A stretch of 64,000 bases of DNA from Phenylobacterium aquaticum (GTDB lineage: Bacteria > Pseudomonadota > Alphaproteobacteria > Caulobacterales > Caulobacteraceae): NCBI RefSeq assembly GCF_022695515.1, contig NZ_JALDPT010000004.1, positions 62,001-126,000 of the forward strand, given 5' to 3'. The notes beneath the pieces were generated by a model that was not told the DNA's origin, ran no database searches, and was given only the letters and a program-made list of their open reading frames with translations. A program made the translations under genes and the position numbers. Below are positions 18,526 through 27,551 of the stretch, piece by piece. How positions within the stretch are numbered: the first letter of the stretch is position 1; the number at the start of each line of letters is the position of its first letter.

Positions 18526-18680
18526 CTCTCGCGGCGGACGCCCGCGACAGGCGCGTTTCGCACGACAACACCCTCGAAGATCGCGTGCTCCCCGCACCAA
18601 GCCGACGTACAACCTCTCGGCGTTTGGTTAGGTTGGATTGCGCCGCGGGCTGGCGCGTCCGGGTTTGAAGAGGGTGCGTC

Positions 18681-19647
18681 GTGGTTGAAGCCAGGCCGAC
18701 CATGTATGTCGGGTCGGAGATGTTCGAGGCCGTGACCGACCGGGAGCGGGCGCGGCAGGTCTTCGCCATGACCGTCTCGCGGATCGAGATGGAGACCCAC
18801 TCCTACTGCAATCGCAGATGTTCCTATTGCCCCAACGTGGTCGGCGACCGGATCGGGCCGAACCAGTTCATGCCGGCCGACATCCTCGAGAAGATCTATG
18901 GCGGTCTCGAGGAGATCAATTACGACCGCTACCTGATCCTGAACTACTACAACGAACCCCTGGCGGATCGATCGATCATCGCCAGGATCTCCGAGGCGCG
19001 GGCGAGACTGCCCAATGCGCGCATCATGATCTATTCCAACGGCGACTATCTGGATCGCGCCTTCATCGAGGAGCTGGCCGAGCGGCCTCGACTATCTGCA
19101 CATCTCCATCCACCTGAAGCGCGGCGACCGCTACACCGACCTCTATGTGGTCAACCGGATCAATGAGATCTCGGTCCGGATGGGCATCGCCTCGCGCATC
19201 GAGACCGTGCGGACCGGCCAGCTGATGGTCGCCAAGACGCCGCACAACAAGATGGAAATCGAGATCCGGGCCATCAACTACTTCGAGCAGGGCACCGATC
19301 GCGGCGGCCTGATCAGCGAGGTCACCACGCCCCAGGGCCGCAGCGCGCCCTGCTTCTTCCCGTTCTCGCATTTCGTGATCAGCTATAACGGCCTGATCGC
19401 GCCCTGCTGCCATATCCGCAGCGACCGGCCCGAGCACGCGCCCTACATCTACGGCAACCTGCGGGACTACGACTCCATCTTCCAGGCCTTCCTGAGCGAG
19501 CCGGCGGCGGCTTGGCGCCGCGAGATGGCGGGCGGTCAGGAGAAGCGCAAGCCGTGCGACACCTGTTCGGCAGGGGTTCCGAGCCGCGACGTCCATGACG
19601 GCATGATCGCGGCGCACACGAAATTCATGACGCGCCAGGGCGGCTGA
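18681..19647 (+). pseudogene. Radical SAM/SPASM domain protein, frameshifted
   Basis: A radical SAM cluster motif CxxxCxxC ('CNRRCSYC') sits near residue 46, with a family-typical 'ILNYYNEPLADRSI' downstream. The frame then shifts at about 19083. Reading on with one base removed (or two added) gives 'GLDYLHISIHLKRGDRYTDL', joining the 166-residue downstream part. That part has the SPASM-like cysteines 'APCFFPF', 'LIAPCCHIRSD' and 'PCDTCSAG', which would bind auxiliary Fe-S clusters. Restored length is about 321 residues. The start is GTG. The enzyme would modify a peptide or small molecule; no partner is certain. Conservation on both sides of the shift favours a sequence error over old decay. 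Confidence 0.82.
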
Positions 19648-19698
19648 CCGGCGCGGTCCTTGCGACGCGGCCCCTGAACCCCAGGGGAGCGCGTCAAA

Positions 19699-19911
19699 AT
19701 GGAACTCGCGGCCGATCATGATTTCGCGCTCAGCATCCAGCCCGCCGACCAGGGGGACTGGCGCGCCGACCTCGTCACGTCCGAGGGGGTGAAGCTGTCG
19801 CTCGGCCTGTTCCCCTCCGCCGACGTCGCCCAGGCGGTGGCCAATCGCTCGGCCCTCATGTCGGCCCAGGTCATCGCCGCCCTGAAGCGCTCCCGCGATC
19901 GCTGGGTCTAG
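19699..19911 (+). CDS. Small protein of unknown function (70 aa)
   Basis: 70 residues, with AGGGGAGC upstream of ATG and strong G/C third-position bias, so it is likely a real gene. It is mildly acidic at the N terminus and ends in a basic helix ('VIAALKRSRDRWV'). It has no signal peptide, transmembrane segment or cysteine. It begins 51 bases after the radical SAM/SPASM gene on the same strand, so the two may be co-transcribed. A precursor-peptide role is conceivable only from position; the sequence lacks a recognisable leader or a residue-rich core. Confidence 0.62.
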   Translation: MELAADHDFALSIQPADQGDWRADLVTSEGVKLSLGLFPSADVAQAVANRSALMSAQVIAALKRSRDRWV

Positions 19912-19919
19912 GTCCTCGC

Positions 19920-21506
19920 CTAGCCTACGGTGATCCAGCCGTCCGACAGGCTCGAGAGGCTCACGCCGGTCAGGATCATCTGGGCGCCGCCGGTCATCGA
20001 GATCACCACGTCGGCGCCGGATTGGGCCACGGTGTAGGCCGTGCCCGGATCGAGGATCACCCGGTCGCCCTCGGCGCGGTTGAAGTCGATCACCCGGTCG
20101 ATCCCGGCGTCGCCGAAGCTGTGAAAGGCGTCGGCGCCTGCCCCGCCGCTGATGGTGTCATTGCCGCGGTCGCCATAGATCAGATCGTCACCCGCCCCGC
20201 CGGAGACGCTGTCGTCGCCCTGGCCGCCGCGCACCCAGTCGGCCCCGTCGCCGCCGCTGATCGTGTCATTGCCCAGATTGCCATAGACGATGTCATTGCC
20301 GCTCTCGCCGTAGAGCTGGTCATTGTCCTTGCCGCCGACCACCCAGTCGGCGCCGTTGCCGCCGTACTCGGTGTCATTGCCGACGTTGCCGTTGAGGTCG
20401 TCGAAATCGTCGCCGCCCATCAGGGTGTCGTTGCCGGCGCCGCCGCGCAGATAGTCCTGGCCCCCATTGCCCTCGATGACATTGTCGACGTCGTTGCCCA
20501 TGACCGTGTCATTGCCGGACCCGGCCTTCACGTTCTCGATCACGGTGCCATAGGCCAGGCCCAGATTGTAGGACCAGGTGTAGACCTTGGGGTCGGCGAA
20601 CACCTGGGCGATGGAGGCGGCCATGTCCGGATGCAGGTCGGTCCAGTACTTGGCCTGGTCCGCCGCGGACCAATAGGCGGTCGAGGAATAGGACCCCGGC
20701 GTCAGGTCGATCATCGAGCCGCGGGTGTGGGCGGTCAGGTCGAAGGTGTCGATCCCGCCCGCGTCATAGAAGGTCCGCATCACCGGGTCGGTGATGATGG
20801 TGTAGGTGGTGTCGTCGGCATTGGTCGTGGTGTCGGCGCCATAGCGCGCCTGCAGGGCGGCGATGTCGAACACCATCGGGGTGTAGGGGGCCACGTAGCG
20901 CTGGACCAGGGTGTCGACCCCGTTCACCTTCTCGATGTCGACCCAGACCCCGTCCTTGTAGTCGGTATAGGACATCACCGTGTAGCGGGTGGTGTCGTAG
21001 TCGGCGGGCAGGGTGACGTCGCCTTCAAAGGGGTGTTTCAGCCCCAGCGCGTGCCCGATCTCGTGCAGCAGCGTCATATATTCGTAAGTGCGGTCGACGA
21101 AGTTCAGCGACTTCATGTCGGCGTCCAGCCAGACGTCGCCGTTCCAGGCCCCGCCCGTCCCGCCGTTCAGGGGCGGTGAATAGGCGTAGGCGCCGGTGTC
21201 GGGATTGTTGGTGTAGTCATTGACGTCGGTGAAGGCGACGCGGATCTGGCCGGGATTGGAGACGTCGTTGGTCTCCAGCAGATGGATGTTCACCACCCGG
21301 TCCCAAAGGGCCATGGCTATCCGGACCCGGTCGGCCTGGTCGGAGGTCAACACGCCAAAATCGGCGTTCTCCGGCTCGTCGCCGGGATCGTAGCCCGGCC
21401 ACAGGCTGCCGGTGGTCGGAATGGAATAGGTGACCGTCCCCCCGGACCAGAACCGGTCCGGATAGAGCAGGGCCCCCTGAATCTGATCGAGCGTCGGTAC
21501 GGTCAC
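19920..21506 (-). CDS. Serralysin-like M10 metalloprotease with RTX repeats
   Basis: 528 residues. The zinc motif 'HEIGHALGLKH' at 148-158 (HExxHxxGxxH) and the Met-turn 'YTVMSYTDY' near 176 define an M10B metzincin. From about 330 to 470 there are calcium-binding nonapeptide repeats of the GGxGxDxx type ('GGAGNDTLMGGDDFDDLNG', 'GGDGADWVRGGQGDDSVSGG'). The C terminus is hydrophobic, as in type I secretion substrates. There is no N-terminal signal peptide. It should be exported by an ABC/MFP/TolC system and digest extracellular protein; no such exporter or inhibitor gene is adjacent. Confidence 0.94.
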   Translation of the reverse strand: MTVPTLDQIQGALLYPDRFWSGGTVTYSIPTTGSLWPGYDPGDEPENADFGVLTSDQADRVRIAMALWDRVVNIHLLETNDVSNPGQIRVAFTDVNDYTNNPDTGAYAYSPPLNGGTGGAWNGDVWLDADMKSLNFVDRTYEYMTLLHEIGHALGLKHPFEGDVTLPADYDTTRYTVMSYTDYKDGVWVDIEKVNGVDTLVQRYVAPYTPMVFDIAALQARYGADTTTNADDTTYTIITDPVMRTFYDAGGIDTFDLTAHTRGSMIDLTPGSYSSTAYWSAADQAKYWTDLHPDMAASIAQVFADPKVYTWSYNLGLAYGTVIENVKAGSGNDTVMGNDVDNVIEGNGGQDYLRGGAGNDTLMGGDDFDDLNGNVGNDTEYGGNGADWVVGGKDNDQLYGESGNDIVYGNLGNDTISGGDGADWVRGGQGDDSVSGGAGDDLIYGDRGNDTISGGAGADAFHSFGDAGIDRVIDFNRAEGDRVILDPGTAYTVAQSGADVVISMTGGAQMILTGVSLSSLSDGWITVG

Positions 21507-21809
21507 AGGTCCCCCCCAGGACAGCGGCGCCGTGTGGCCCGCGATTCACCGCAACCTTGGATGACCGCGCGGGATGGTTGCAAGCCCAACCGATGCAAAG
21601 ATCGCGATGGAGCGGAATTATTTCCCGCGGCGGGCGGGACGGGGCCGTCTCCTCGCCTCGCTGCAACGCAAAGGCGCCCGCAATCGCATCATCCACATTC
21701 CTTTATGGTTAAGCGATAGAGTTGTCATTGCATTGCAGCATTCATCAGTCATAAACCCCTTTCACGCGGCGCCGGTCGGGCGCCGATGTGATGTACGGAG
21801 TCTGCCGCC
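21507..21809. other. Intergenic region between divergent RTX protease and zinc-ribbon genes
   Basis: This 303-base gap presumably holds both promoters. The centre (about 21690-21765) is clearly less GC-rich than its surroundings and contains a single TTAA half-site followed by TT at the CtrA spacing, not a full CtrA box. A GGCGCC...GGCGCC hairpin lies near 21767-21785. No further coding potential is convincing. Confidence 0.4.
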
Positions 21810-22022
21810 ATGATCATGACCTCCCTTCGCGTCTTCCCGTCGCTGTTCGTGGGCCGCCGTTCGCTGGTCGACGCCGTGGTGGTCGACGTGGCCGGCGAAG
21901 ATCCCTCGCGCACCGCCTTCACCTGCGGCGCCTGCGGCGAACCGATCCTGGCCGCGAACGGTCCGGAAGAGCTGCGTGACGTCGTCGTGAAGTGCCGCTG
22001 CGGCGAGTACAACCAGCTCTAG
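21810..22022 (+). CDS. Small zinc-ribbon-like protein
   Basis: 70 residues with strong coding bias. Four cysteines are arranged as 'CGACGE' near 41-46 and 'CRCGEYN' near the C terminus (CxxC and CxC), a plausible zinc site. The N-terminal half is hydrophobic/basic without a signal peptide. ATG at 21810 follows ACGGAG; the next in-frame ATG is two codons later. No neighbour suggests a function. It lies tail to tail with the Gfo/Idh/MocA gene. Confidence 0.62.
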   Translation: MIMTSLRVFPSLFVGRRSLVDAVVVDVAGEDPSRTAFTCGACGEPILAANGPEELRDVVVKCRCGEYNQL

Positions 22023-22049
22023 GACGGCCCAAGGCCGCCAAGGCGGGGC

Positions 22050-23009
22050 TTAGCGTCCCGCCGCGGCGTACAGCGCGTCGATCGCCGCCATGTTGGCGAT
22101 GGCGTCCGCGCCCCCGGTCAGGGGGGCGACCCCGTCCCGCAGCACCTCGCGCACATGCTCCAGCTGCGCCTCATAGGTGGTGGGGCCGTCGGTCGGATGG
22201 ACGGTGGTTTCGCCGCCGATCGTGGTGGTGAAGCGGCAGCCCATCTGGGGCGCCAGGAAATTGACGATCTCCAGCCGGCCCAGCTCGCCCTCCAGCACCG
22301 CGCTCGCGCCGGGCGCCTCGGGGATCATCGAGCAGGAGATCTCGGCCCGGGCGCCGCCCGGAAAGGCCAGCCGCCCCGAGAGCTGGGCGTCCACCCCGTC
22401 CTCGAACACCGCCTCGGCGCCCGTCACTGTCGGCTCCTCGCCGATCAGGGTGCGCAGGATGTGCAGGGGATAGCAGCCCAGGTCCATCAGGCCGCCGCCG
22501 CCCTGGTCGGCCCGCCAGCGCAGGTCGTCGCGGTCGCGGGGGATCTTCACCTGGAACAGGGCGCGGGCCTCGGTGATGCGGCCGAGCCGGCCGGAGCGCA
22601 CCAGCGCCTCGGCCCGGCGGGTGACATTGTGGAACCGGTAGTGGAAGGCCTCGATCAGCGGCAGGCCGGCGGCCTGGGCGGCGGCGACCATGGCGCGGGC
22701 CTCGGCGGCGTCGCGGGCGAAAGGCTTTTCGCACAGCACCGGCTTGCCGGCCTGGAGCGCGGCGATGGTCCACTCCGCGTGGCCGGCCGGGGGCAGGCCG
22801 TTATAGACCAGGTCCACATCGTCGCGGGCGATCAGGGCGGCGTAGTCTCCGGCGACATGGGGAACGCCATGGGTGTCGGCATAGGCCCTGGCGCGGGCCG
22901 GATCGCGGGCGGCGACGGCCGTGACGGTGAAATCATCCCGCGCCGCGGCAGGGCCGATGACGGCGGTGACGGCGATGCGCGAGGCGCCCAACAGCCCGAT
23001 GCGGATCAT
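22050..23009 (-). CDS. Gfo/Idh/MocA family NAD(P)-dependent oxidoreductase
   Basis: 319 residues. The N-terminal Rossmann motif is 'IGLLGASRIAV'. The family hallmark 'CEKPFARDAAEAR' near 93-105 contains the EKP lysine. 'FHYRFHNVTRRA' and 'GGLMDLGCYPLHIL' (the catalytic His region) follow. These enzymes oxidise or reduce sugars and related polyols, for example in trans-1,2-dihydrobenzenediol dehydrogenase-like or inositol dehydrogenase branches; the exact substrate is not predictable. It lies 13 bases downstream of the methyltransferase gene on the same strand and is probably co-transcribed. Confidence 0.9.
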   Translation of the reverse strand: MIRIGLLGASRIAVTAVIGPAAARDDFTVTAVAARDPARARAYADTHGVPHVAGDYAALIARDDVDLVYNGLPPAGHAEWTIAALQAGKPVLCEKPFARDAAEARAMVAAAQAAGLPLIEAFHYRFHNVTRRAEALVRSGRLGRITEARALFQVKIPRDRDDLRWRADQGGGGLMDLGCYPLHILRTLIGEEPTVTGAEAVFEDGVDAQLSGRLAFPGGARAEISCSMIPEAPGASAVLEGELGRLEIVNFLAPQMGCRFTTTIGGETTVHPTDGPTTYEAQLEHVREVLRDGVAPLTGGADAIANMAAIDALYAAAGR

Positions 23010-23022
23010 GGAAGTCGGCTCC

Positions 23023-23646
23023 TCAGGCGGCGAGCGCCGCGCCCCATTCGTTCCAGCCCGCGATACGGGGCGTGTTCGGCACGTACATGGTCTCCAGCCA
23101 GTCGATCTTGAAGCCGGCGTCGCCGATCGCGCTCGCGACCGGGCGAGTCAGGTGGCAGCCGCCGGCGATCCGCTTCCAGATCGGCTCGACGCGCCTCTGC
23201 CACTTGGAGACCTCGGGATCGGGGGCCAGGCCGTGCTCGCAGAACAGCAGCCGACCGCCCGGCTTCAGCACCCGCCGGGCCTGGGCGAGCGCGGCGCTGG
23301 GCGAATGGACCGAGCACAGGGTGAAGGTGCAGACCACGGTGTCGAAGGCGCGGTCCTCGAAGGGCAGGTCCTCGGCCATGCCGTCCTCGACCTCGACCTT
23401 CAGCCCCTCGGGGCGCGGGGCGGCCAGGGCGATGGCCCTCAGCTCCGGAGCGGGATCGACCCCGAACACCGAATCCACCTTGCCCGGATCGTAATAGGCG
23501 AGGTTCAGCCCCATGCCGATGCCCAGCTCCAGCACCCGGCCGGCGGCGCGGGGCACGATCTTGGCCCTCTGCTTCATCATCGGCGGCGAGGAGCAGGCGC
23601 ACTTCAGGAGGCCTGGCAGGACGAAACGGTCATAGAGCGACGGCAT
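23023..23646 (-). CDS. Class I SAM-dependent methyltransferase
   Basis: 207 residues. Motif I is 'VLELGIGMGLNLAYYDP' near 38, motif II 'VFGVDPAPEL', motif III 'FDTVVCTFTLCSV' and post-III 'VLKPGGRLLFCEHG', the UbiE/Methyltransf_11 pattern. The N-terminal 'MPSLYDRFVLPGLLKCACSS' is typical of a phosphatidylethanolamine N-methyltransferase-like subgroup, but the acceptor substrate is not established. It lies directly upstream of the Gfo/Idh/MocA gene in the same transcript direction. Confidence 0.88.
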   Translation of the reverse strand: MPSLYDRFVLPGLLKCACSSPPMMKQRAKIVPRAAGRVLELGIGMGLNLAYYDPGKVDSVFGVDPAPELRAIALAAPRPEGLKVEVEDGMAEDLPFEDRAFDTVVCTFTLCSVHSPSAALAQARRVLKPGGRLLFCEHGLAPDPEVSKWQRRVEPIWKRIAGGCHLTRPVASAIGDAGFKIDWLETMYVPNTPRIAGWNEWGAALAA

Positions 23647-23720
23647 GGCGTGTTTCCCCCCGGAACCTGGCCCAGCTTACGCGGCGGGGGGCGCGCCGCC
23701 AGGGGGAAAGCGCGTCCCGC

Positions 23721-25290
23721 TCAATGTTCCGGGGGCGGCGGCGCGTTGGTCGGCGCCGGGCGGCAGAAGGGCACGATGACCAGGGCGGCGAGAAAGGCCC
23801 AGGCCATCAGCCGGTAGGTGTCGGCGAAGGCCAGGGTGGTGGCCTCGCGGCCGACGATCCGCGCCATCTGGGCCTGGGCGAGGGACAGGGCGTAGCCGGC
23901 GTCCGGCGTGAACTGGCGGGCGTAGGCCGCGAGGCCCGAGACCACCGCCTGGCCGGTCGCCGCATGCTCGCCCATCTGGGCGCCGAGGCTGGCGGCATGC
24001 ATGCGGCCGAAGTCCTGGAGCCAGGTGTTGACCACGGCGATCCCGATCGCCCCGCCCAGATTGCGCATCAGGTTGAACAGGCCCGAGGCGTAGCGCAGTT
24101 CCGAGGGCGCGACCCCGTTCAGAGCCATGCCGACCGCCGGCACGATGCACAGCAGTATGGCGAAGCCGCGCACGGCCTGGGGTGCGAACAGCTCCCAGAA
24201 CCCCCACTGCGGGGTGATCGCCGAGAACATCCAGAGCCCCAGGGCGAACAGGCTGAAGCCGACCCCGATCACGTAACGGCCGTCGACCCGGGTCGAGAGC
24301 CGGGCGGCGATGGGGGCGGCGAAGGCCATGGTGAGGCCAGTGACGAACACCGTGCCGCCGATCTGCAGGCTGGAGAAGCCGCGCACCCGGCCCAGGAACA
24401 CCGGGGTCAGATAGGTGGCCGAATAGAGCCCGAAGCCGATCACCAGGTTCAGGACGCAGGCCATGGCGAAGGTCGGTCGCCGGAAGGGGGTCAGCTTCAG
24501 GACCGGCACGGTCGAGAACAGACTGCGTTCGAAGAACACAACGCCCCCGACGAAGGACAGCCAGGCGGCGCTGGCGACCCCGATGTCGTTGAACCATTCG
24601 TGCCGGGGCCCTTCCTCCAGCATGTACTGCAGCCCGCCCAGGAACACGGCGAGCGATCCGACATGCAGCCAGTCGATGCGCTTCAGCATCTGGGGCTGGG
24701 CCTCATCGACCTTGCCCAGCAGGGGCAGGATCACGGTGATGGCGACGCCGGGGATCAGGTTGATGAAGAACAGCCAGCGCCAGTCGGCGACATCGGTGAT
24801 CCAGCCGCCGACGCTGGGACCCAGAGTGGGGGCCAGGGTCGAGGTGATGCCCAGGATCGCCGGCACCATGGCGCGGCGCGGGCCATCGAACAGGACGAAG
24901 CCGGTGGCGAACACCGTGGGCACCATCGCCCCGCCGACAAAGCCTGCAGGGCCCGGAAAAGATCATCGAATCAATGTCCCAGGCCATGCCGCACATCAGG
25001 CTGGAGAGGGTGAACAGCCCGGCCGAGGCGGTGAACAGCCACCGCGTCGAGATCGCCTGGGACAGGAAGGCGGCCAGCGGGATCATGACGATCTCGGCCA
25101 TCAGATAGGCGGTCTGGACCCAGGCGATCTCGTCGGGCCCGGCCGACAACCCGGCCTGGATCGAGCCCAGCGAGCCCGCGACGATCTGGATGTCCAGCAG
25201 GGCCATGAACTGGCCGAAGGCCATCATGGCGAAGATCGCAATCTTGGTGCGATCGGGCAGGGTCGACGGGTTCACGGCAGGGGCGGTCAT
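23721..25290 (-). pseudogene. DHA2 family (EmrB/QacA-like) MFS multidrug transporter, frameshifted
   Basis: The N-terminal part from 25290 has 'FMALLDIQIV' (motif D1-like) and 'WVQTAYLMAEIVMIPLAAF', as in EmrB. The frame breaks near 24944-24962. With two bases restored (one in a T run, one G) the chain reads '...IFFRALQGFVGGAMVPT', the conserved motif A/C region of the family, and continues in the 401-residue downstream frame with the remaining helices. The corrected product is about 523 residues and 14 transmembrane helices, the normal EmrB length. It would pair with the HlyD protein encoded divergently and be controlled by the TetR gene between them. Confidence 0.85.
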
Positions 25291-25318
25291 GGTCGGCCTT
25301 GCGCCTCGGGTTTCATAG

Positions 25319-25337
25319 TATTATGTCCATCATATAA
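25319..25337. promoter_or_regulatory. Candidate TetR operator in the emrB/tetR divergent gap
   Basis: TATTATG-tccat-CATATAA is an imperfect dyad in the 61-base gap between the MFS and TetR genes. It is AT-rich in an otherwise GC-rich context and overlaps where both promoters must lie. Binding by the adjacent TetR protein is inferred. Confidence 0.45.
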
Positions 25338-25351
25338 AGCGGGATGCGGCG

Positions 25352-25951
25352 ATGCGCTATAGCCAGACGCACAAGGAAGAGACCCGGAAGAAGGTGCTGG
25401 ACGCCGCCGCCGCGGCGGTGCGCAGCCAGGGGCCGGACCGTGTCGGCGTGGCCGAGATCATGGCCCAGGCGGGCCTGACCCATGGCGGCTTCTACGCCCA
25501 CTTCAAATCCAAGGACGAGATGGTCGCCGCGGCCATCACCCAGGCCTTCGACCAGAGCCGCCGCCGCTTCAAGCGGCTGGGCGAGGGGATGTCGGACGCC
25601 GAATACCTTTCCGCCTTCGTGGACAACTATGTCTCGGCCGTCCATCGCGACGCGCCCGAGCGCGGCTGTCCCGTAACCACCCTGTCGAACGACCTCCCCC
25701 GACAGGGCGAGCCCGCGCGCGCCGCCTTCGACGCCGGCGTGAAGTCCCTGATCGCCTCCCTGGCAAGCCGTCTGACCGTGGGGGCCGCGTCTGATCGCGA
25801 GGCCCTCGCGGGCTCGCTGGTGGCGGAAATGGCCGGCGCCGTCGCGTTGGCGCGCGCGGTCTCCGACCGAGACTTCTCCGACCGTCTGTTGTCCGACACC
25901 CGTGAGCGGGTGAAGGCGCGGATGGGCCTTGTCCCTCCCCAGAAGGCCTGA
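25352..25951 (+). CDS. TetR/AcrR family transcriptional regulator
   Basis: 199 residues. The N-terminal helix-turn-helix is 'KVLDAAAAAVRSQGPDRVGV' followed by 'EIMAQAGLTHGGFYAHFKSK', a close fit to the family. The C-terminal ligand domain includes 'GCPVTTLSNDL', typical of the TetR_C_7/YbiH-like branch that responds to hydrophobic compounds. It probably represses itself, the thioesterase and HlyD genes downstream, and the divergent EmrB-type transporter. Confidence 0.93.
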   Translation: MRYSQTHKEETRKKVLDAAAAAVRSQGPDRVGVAEIMAQAGLTHGGFYAHFKSKDEMVAAAITQAFDQSRRRFKRLGEGMSDAEYLSAFVDNYVSAVHRDAPERGCPVTTLSNDLPRQGEPARAAFDAGVKSLIASLASRLTVGAASDREALAGSLVAEMAGAVALARAVSDRDFSDRLLSDTRERVKARMGLVPPQKA

Positions 25952-25956
25952 CCCCC

Positions 25957-26433
25957 TTGAGCACCGACACCCTGACCCCTGAAGCGCATAGCCCCGGCGC
26001 CCCGGCCCCGAGCGGGCTCGAGCAGCTGCGCGACATCTTCCAGAACCCTGACCGCGCGCCCTCCGGCATGGGGGCGACCATGGGCATTGATCATGTGGAG
26101 ATCGAGGAAGGCCGCGTGGTGTTCGGCGCCACGCCGCACGCCGGCGTCTATAATCCGATCGGCACGGTGCACGGCGGCTTCGCGGCCACCCTGCTGGACT
26201 CCTGCCTGGGCTGCGCGGTCCATTCCAAGCTGAAAGCCGGCCAGGGCTATACGACGCTTGAGCTCAAGGTCGCTTATCACCGGGCGATGACGACCGCGAC
26301 CGGGCCGATCCGCGCCGAGGGGGTGGTGATCAATATGGGCCGCCGCGCCGCCTTCGCCGAAGGCCGGCTGACCGACCTGAACGGCCGGCTCTACGCCACC
26401 GCCACCAGCACGCTCCTGGTGTTCGAGCGATGA
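25957..26433 (+). CDS. PaaI-type hotdog-fold thioesterase
   Basis: 158 residues from a TTG start at 25957, five bases after the TetR stop. The thioesterase signature 'YNPIGTVHGGFAATLLDSCL' near 63-82 contains the HGG motif and catalytic-region Asp. 'GRAAFAEGRLTDLNGRLYAT' closes the fold (first residues R-A-A-F). It would hydrolyse acyl- or aryl-acyl-CoA thioesters. The position between tetR and hlyD suggests a role in detoxifying a compound that the efflux pump also handles. The stop overlaps the next start as ATGA. Confidence 0.85.
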   Translation: MSTDTLTPEAHSPGAPAPSGLEQLRDIFQNPDRAPSGMGATMGIDHVEIEEGRVVFGATPHAGVYNPIGTVHGGFAATLLDSCLGCAVHSKLKAGQGYTTLELKVAYHRAMTTATGPIRAEGVVINMGRRAAFAEGRLTDLNGRLYATATSTLLVFER

Positions 26434-27551
26434 GCGCCGCGACCCTGGACGGCGCGCCCGCCGAGATCGTCACCACACCTGCGCGCCGGCGGCCGTCGCG
26501 CCGCGCCATCCTGGTGCTGGGCGCCGCGGTGGTTGCGGCCGCCCTGGGCGTCGCCTGGCTCAATGCGCCGCGCGCCGCGGTCAGCACCGACAACGCCTAT
26601 CTGAAGACCGACCGCACCGAGGTCGCGCCCCGGGTGAAGGGCCAGATCGCCCAGGTGCTGGTGGTCGACAATCAGCGCGTGGTCGCGGGCCAGCCTCTGA
26701 TCCGGCTGGACCCGTCCGAATACGCCGCCCGCCTGGCCTCGGCGGAAGGGGATCTGGCGCTCGCCCAGGCCCAGGTGGCCTCCGCCCAGGCCGCGCTCGC
26801 CCGGCTGGGCGCCGAGCAGAGCCTCGCCGAGGCCTCGACCCGCCAGGCCGAGACCGACATCCGCGCCGCCGACGCCCAGTCCGACCGCGCCCAGGCCGAC
26901 TGGAAGCGTTTCCAGGCCCTGGTGGGGGACGGCACCGTGGCCCGCCGCGACGCCGAGCGCGTCCACGCCGACGCCCTGAGCGCCTCGGCCGCCGCGGAAA
27001 AAGACCCGCGCCGCCCTGGCCGTCAGCCGCGATCAGGCGACGGTCACGGGCGCCGCCGGGCTGAGCTGGACGCCGCATTGGACGCGGCCCGCGCCGCCGA
27101 GGCCAAGGCCCGCGCCGCCCTCGACCTCGCCCGCCAGGACGCCGACCACGCGGTGATCCGCGCCCCCATCGCCGGCGTGGTCGGGGACCGCCAGGCCAAT
27201 CCCGGCGACTTCGTCCAGCCCGGCGCCCGGCTCCTGACCCTGGTGCCGATGGAGACCCTGTACGTCACCGCCAATTTCAAGGAGACCCAGACCGACCGCA
27301 TGCTGCAGGGACAGCCGGCGATCGTGCGGGTCGACGCCCTTCCAGGCGTCAAGCTGAAGGCCCATGTGCAGAGCTTCGCGCCGGGATCGGGATCGGAATT
27401 CGCCCTGCTGCCCTTCGAACCGGGCACAGGCAATTTCACCAAGATCGTGCAGCGGATTCCGGTGCGGCTGACCTTCGATCCCGGTCAGGCGGAGGTGGCG
27501 CGCCTGCGCCCCGGCCTCTCGGCCAAGGTCACGGTGCGCCTGAAGGACTGA
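26430..27551 (+). CDS. HlyD/EmrA family periplasmic adaptor protein
   Basis: 373 residues. A single transmembrane helix (about 26-45) is followed by 'STDNAYLKTDRTEVAPRVKG', the biotinyl-lipoyl half motif, then a coiled coil of Ala/Gln/Glu heptads, then 'APIAGVVGDRQANPGDFVQP'. This is the standard EmrA layout, the membrane-fusion partner of an EmrB transporter. Residues about 190-208 read as an Arg/Pro/Gly-rich stretch inside the coiled coil. An extra A in A5 (26998-27002) followed by a missing base near 27050-27057 explains this: the alternate frame gives 'KTRAALAVSRDQATVTG', normal coiled coil. The frame therefore survives but a short stretch is scrambled. Confidence 0.88.
   Translation: MSAATLDGAPAEIVTTPARRRPSRRAILVLGAAVVAAALGVAWLNAPRAAVSTDNAYLKTDRTEVAPRVKGQIAQVLVVDNQRVVAGQPLIRLDPSEYAARLASAEGDLALAQAQVASAQAALARLGAEQSLAEASTRQAETDIRAADAQSDRAQADWKRFQALVGDGTVARRDAERVHADALSASAAAEKDPRRPGRQPRSGDGHGRRRAELDAALDAARAAEAKARAALDLARQDADHAVIRAPIAGVVGDRQANPGDFVQPGARLLTLVPMETLYVTANFKETQTDRMLQGQPAIVRVDALPGVKLKAHVQSFAPGSGSEFALLPFEPGTGNFTKIVQRIPVRLTFDPGQAEVARLRPGLSAKVTVRLKD

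Noticed and set aside
18482-18800. Minus-strand frames covering the tRNA gene
   Set aside because: They overlap a well-formed tRNA and the 5' part of the radical SAM gene, and contain no domain.
20100-20540. Repetitive stretch in the RTX gene as a CRISPR or tandem-repeat array
   Set aside because: The repeats are codon-level GGxGxDxx nonapeptides within a protease frame, not spaced identical DNA repeats.
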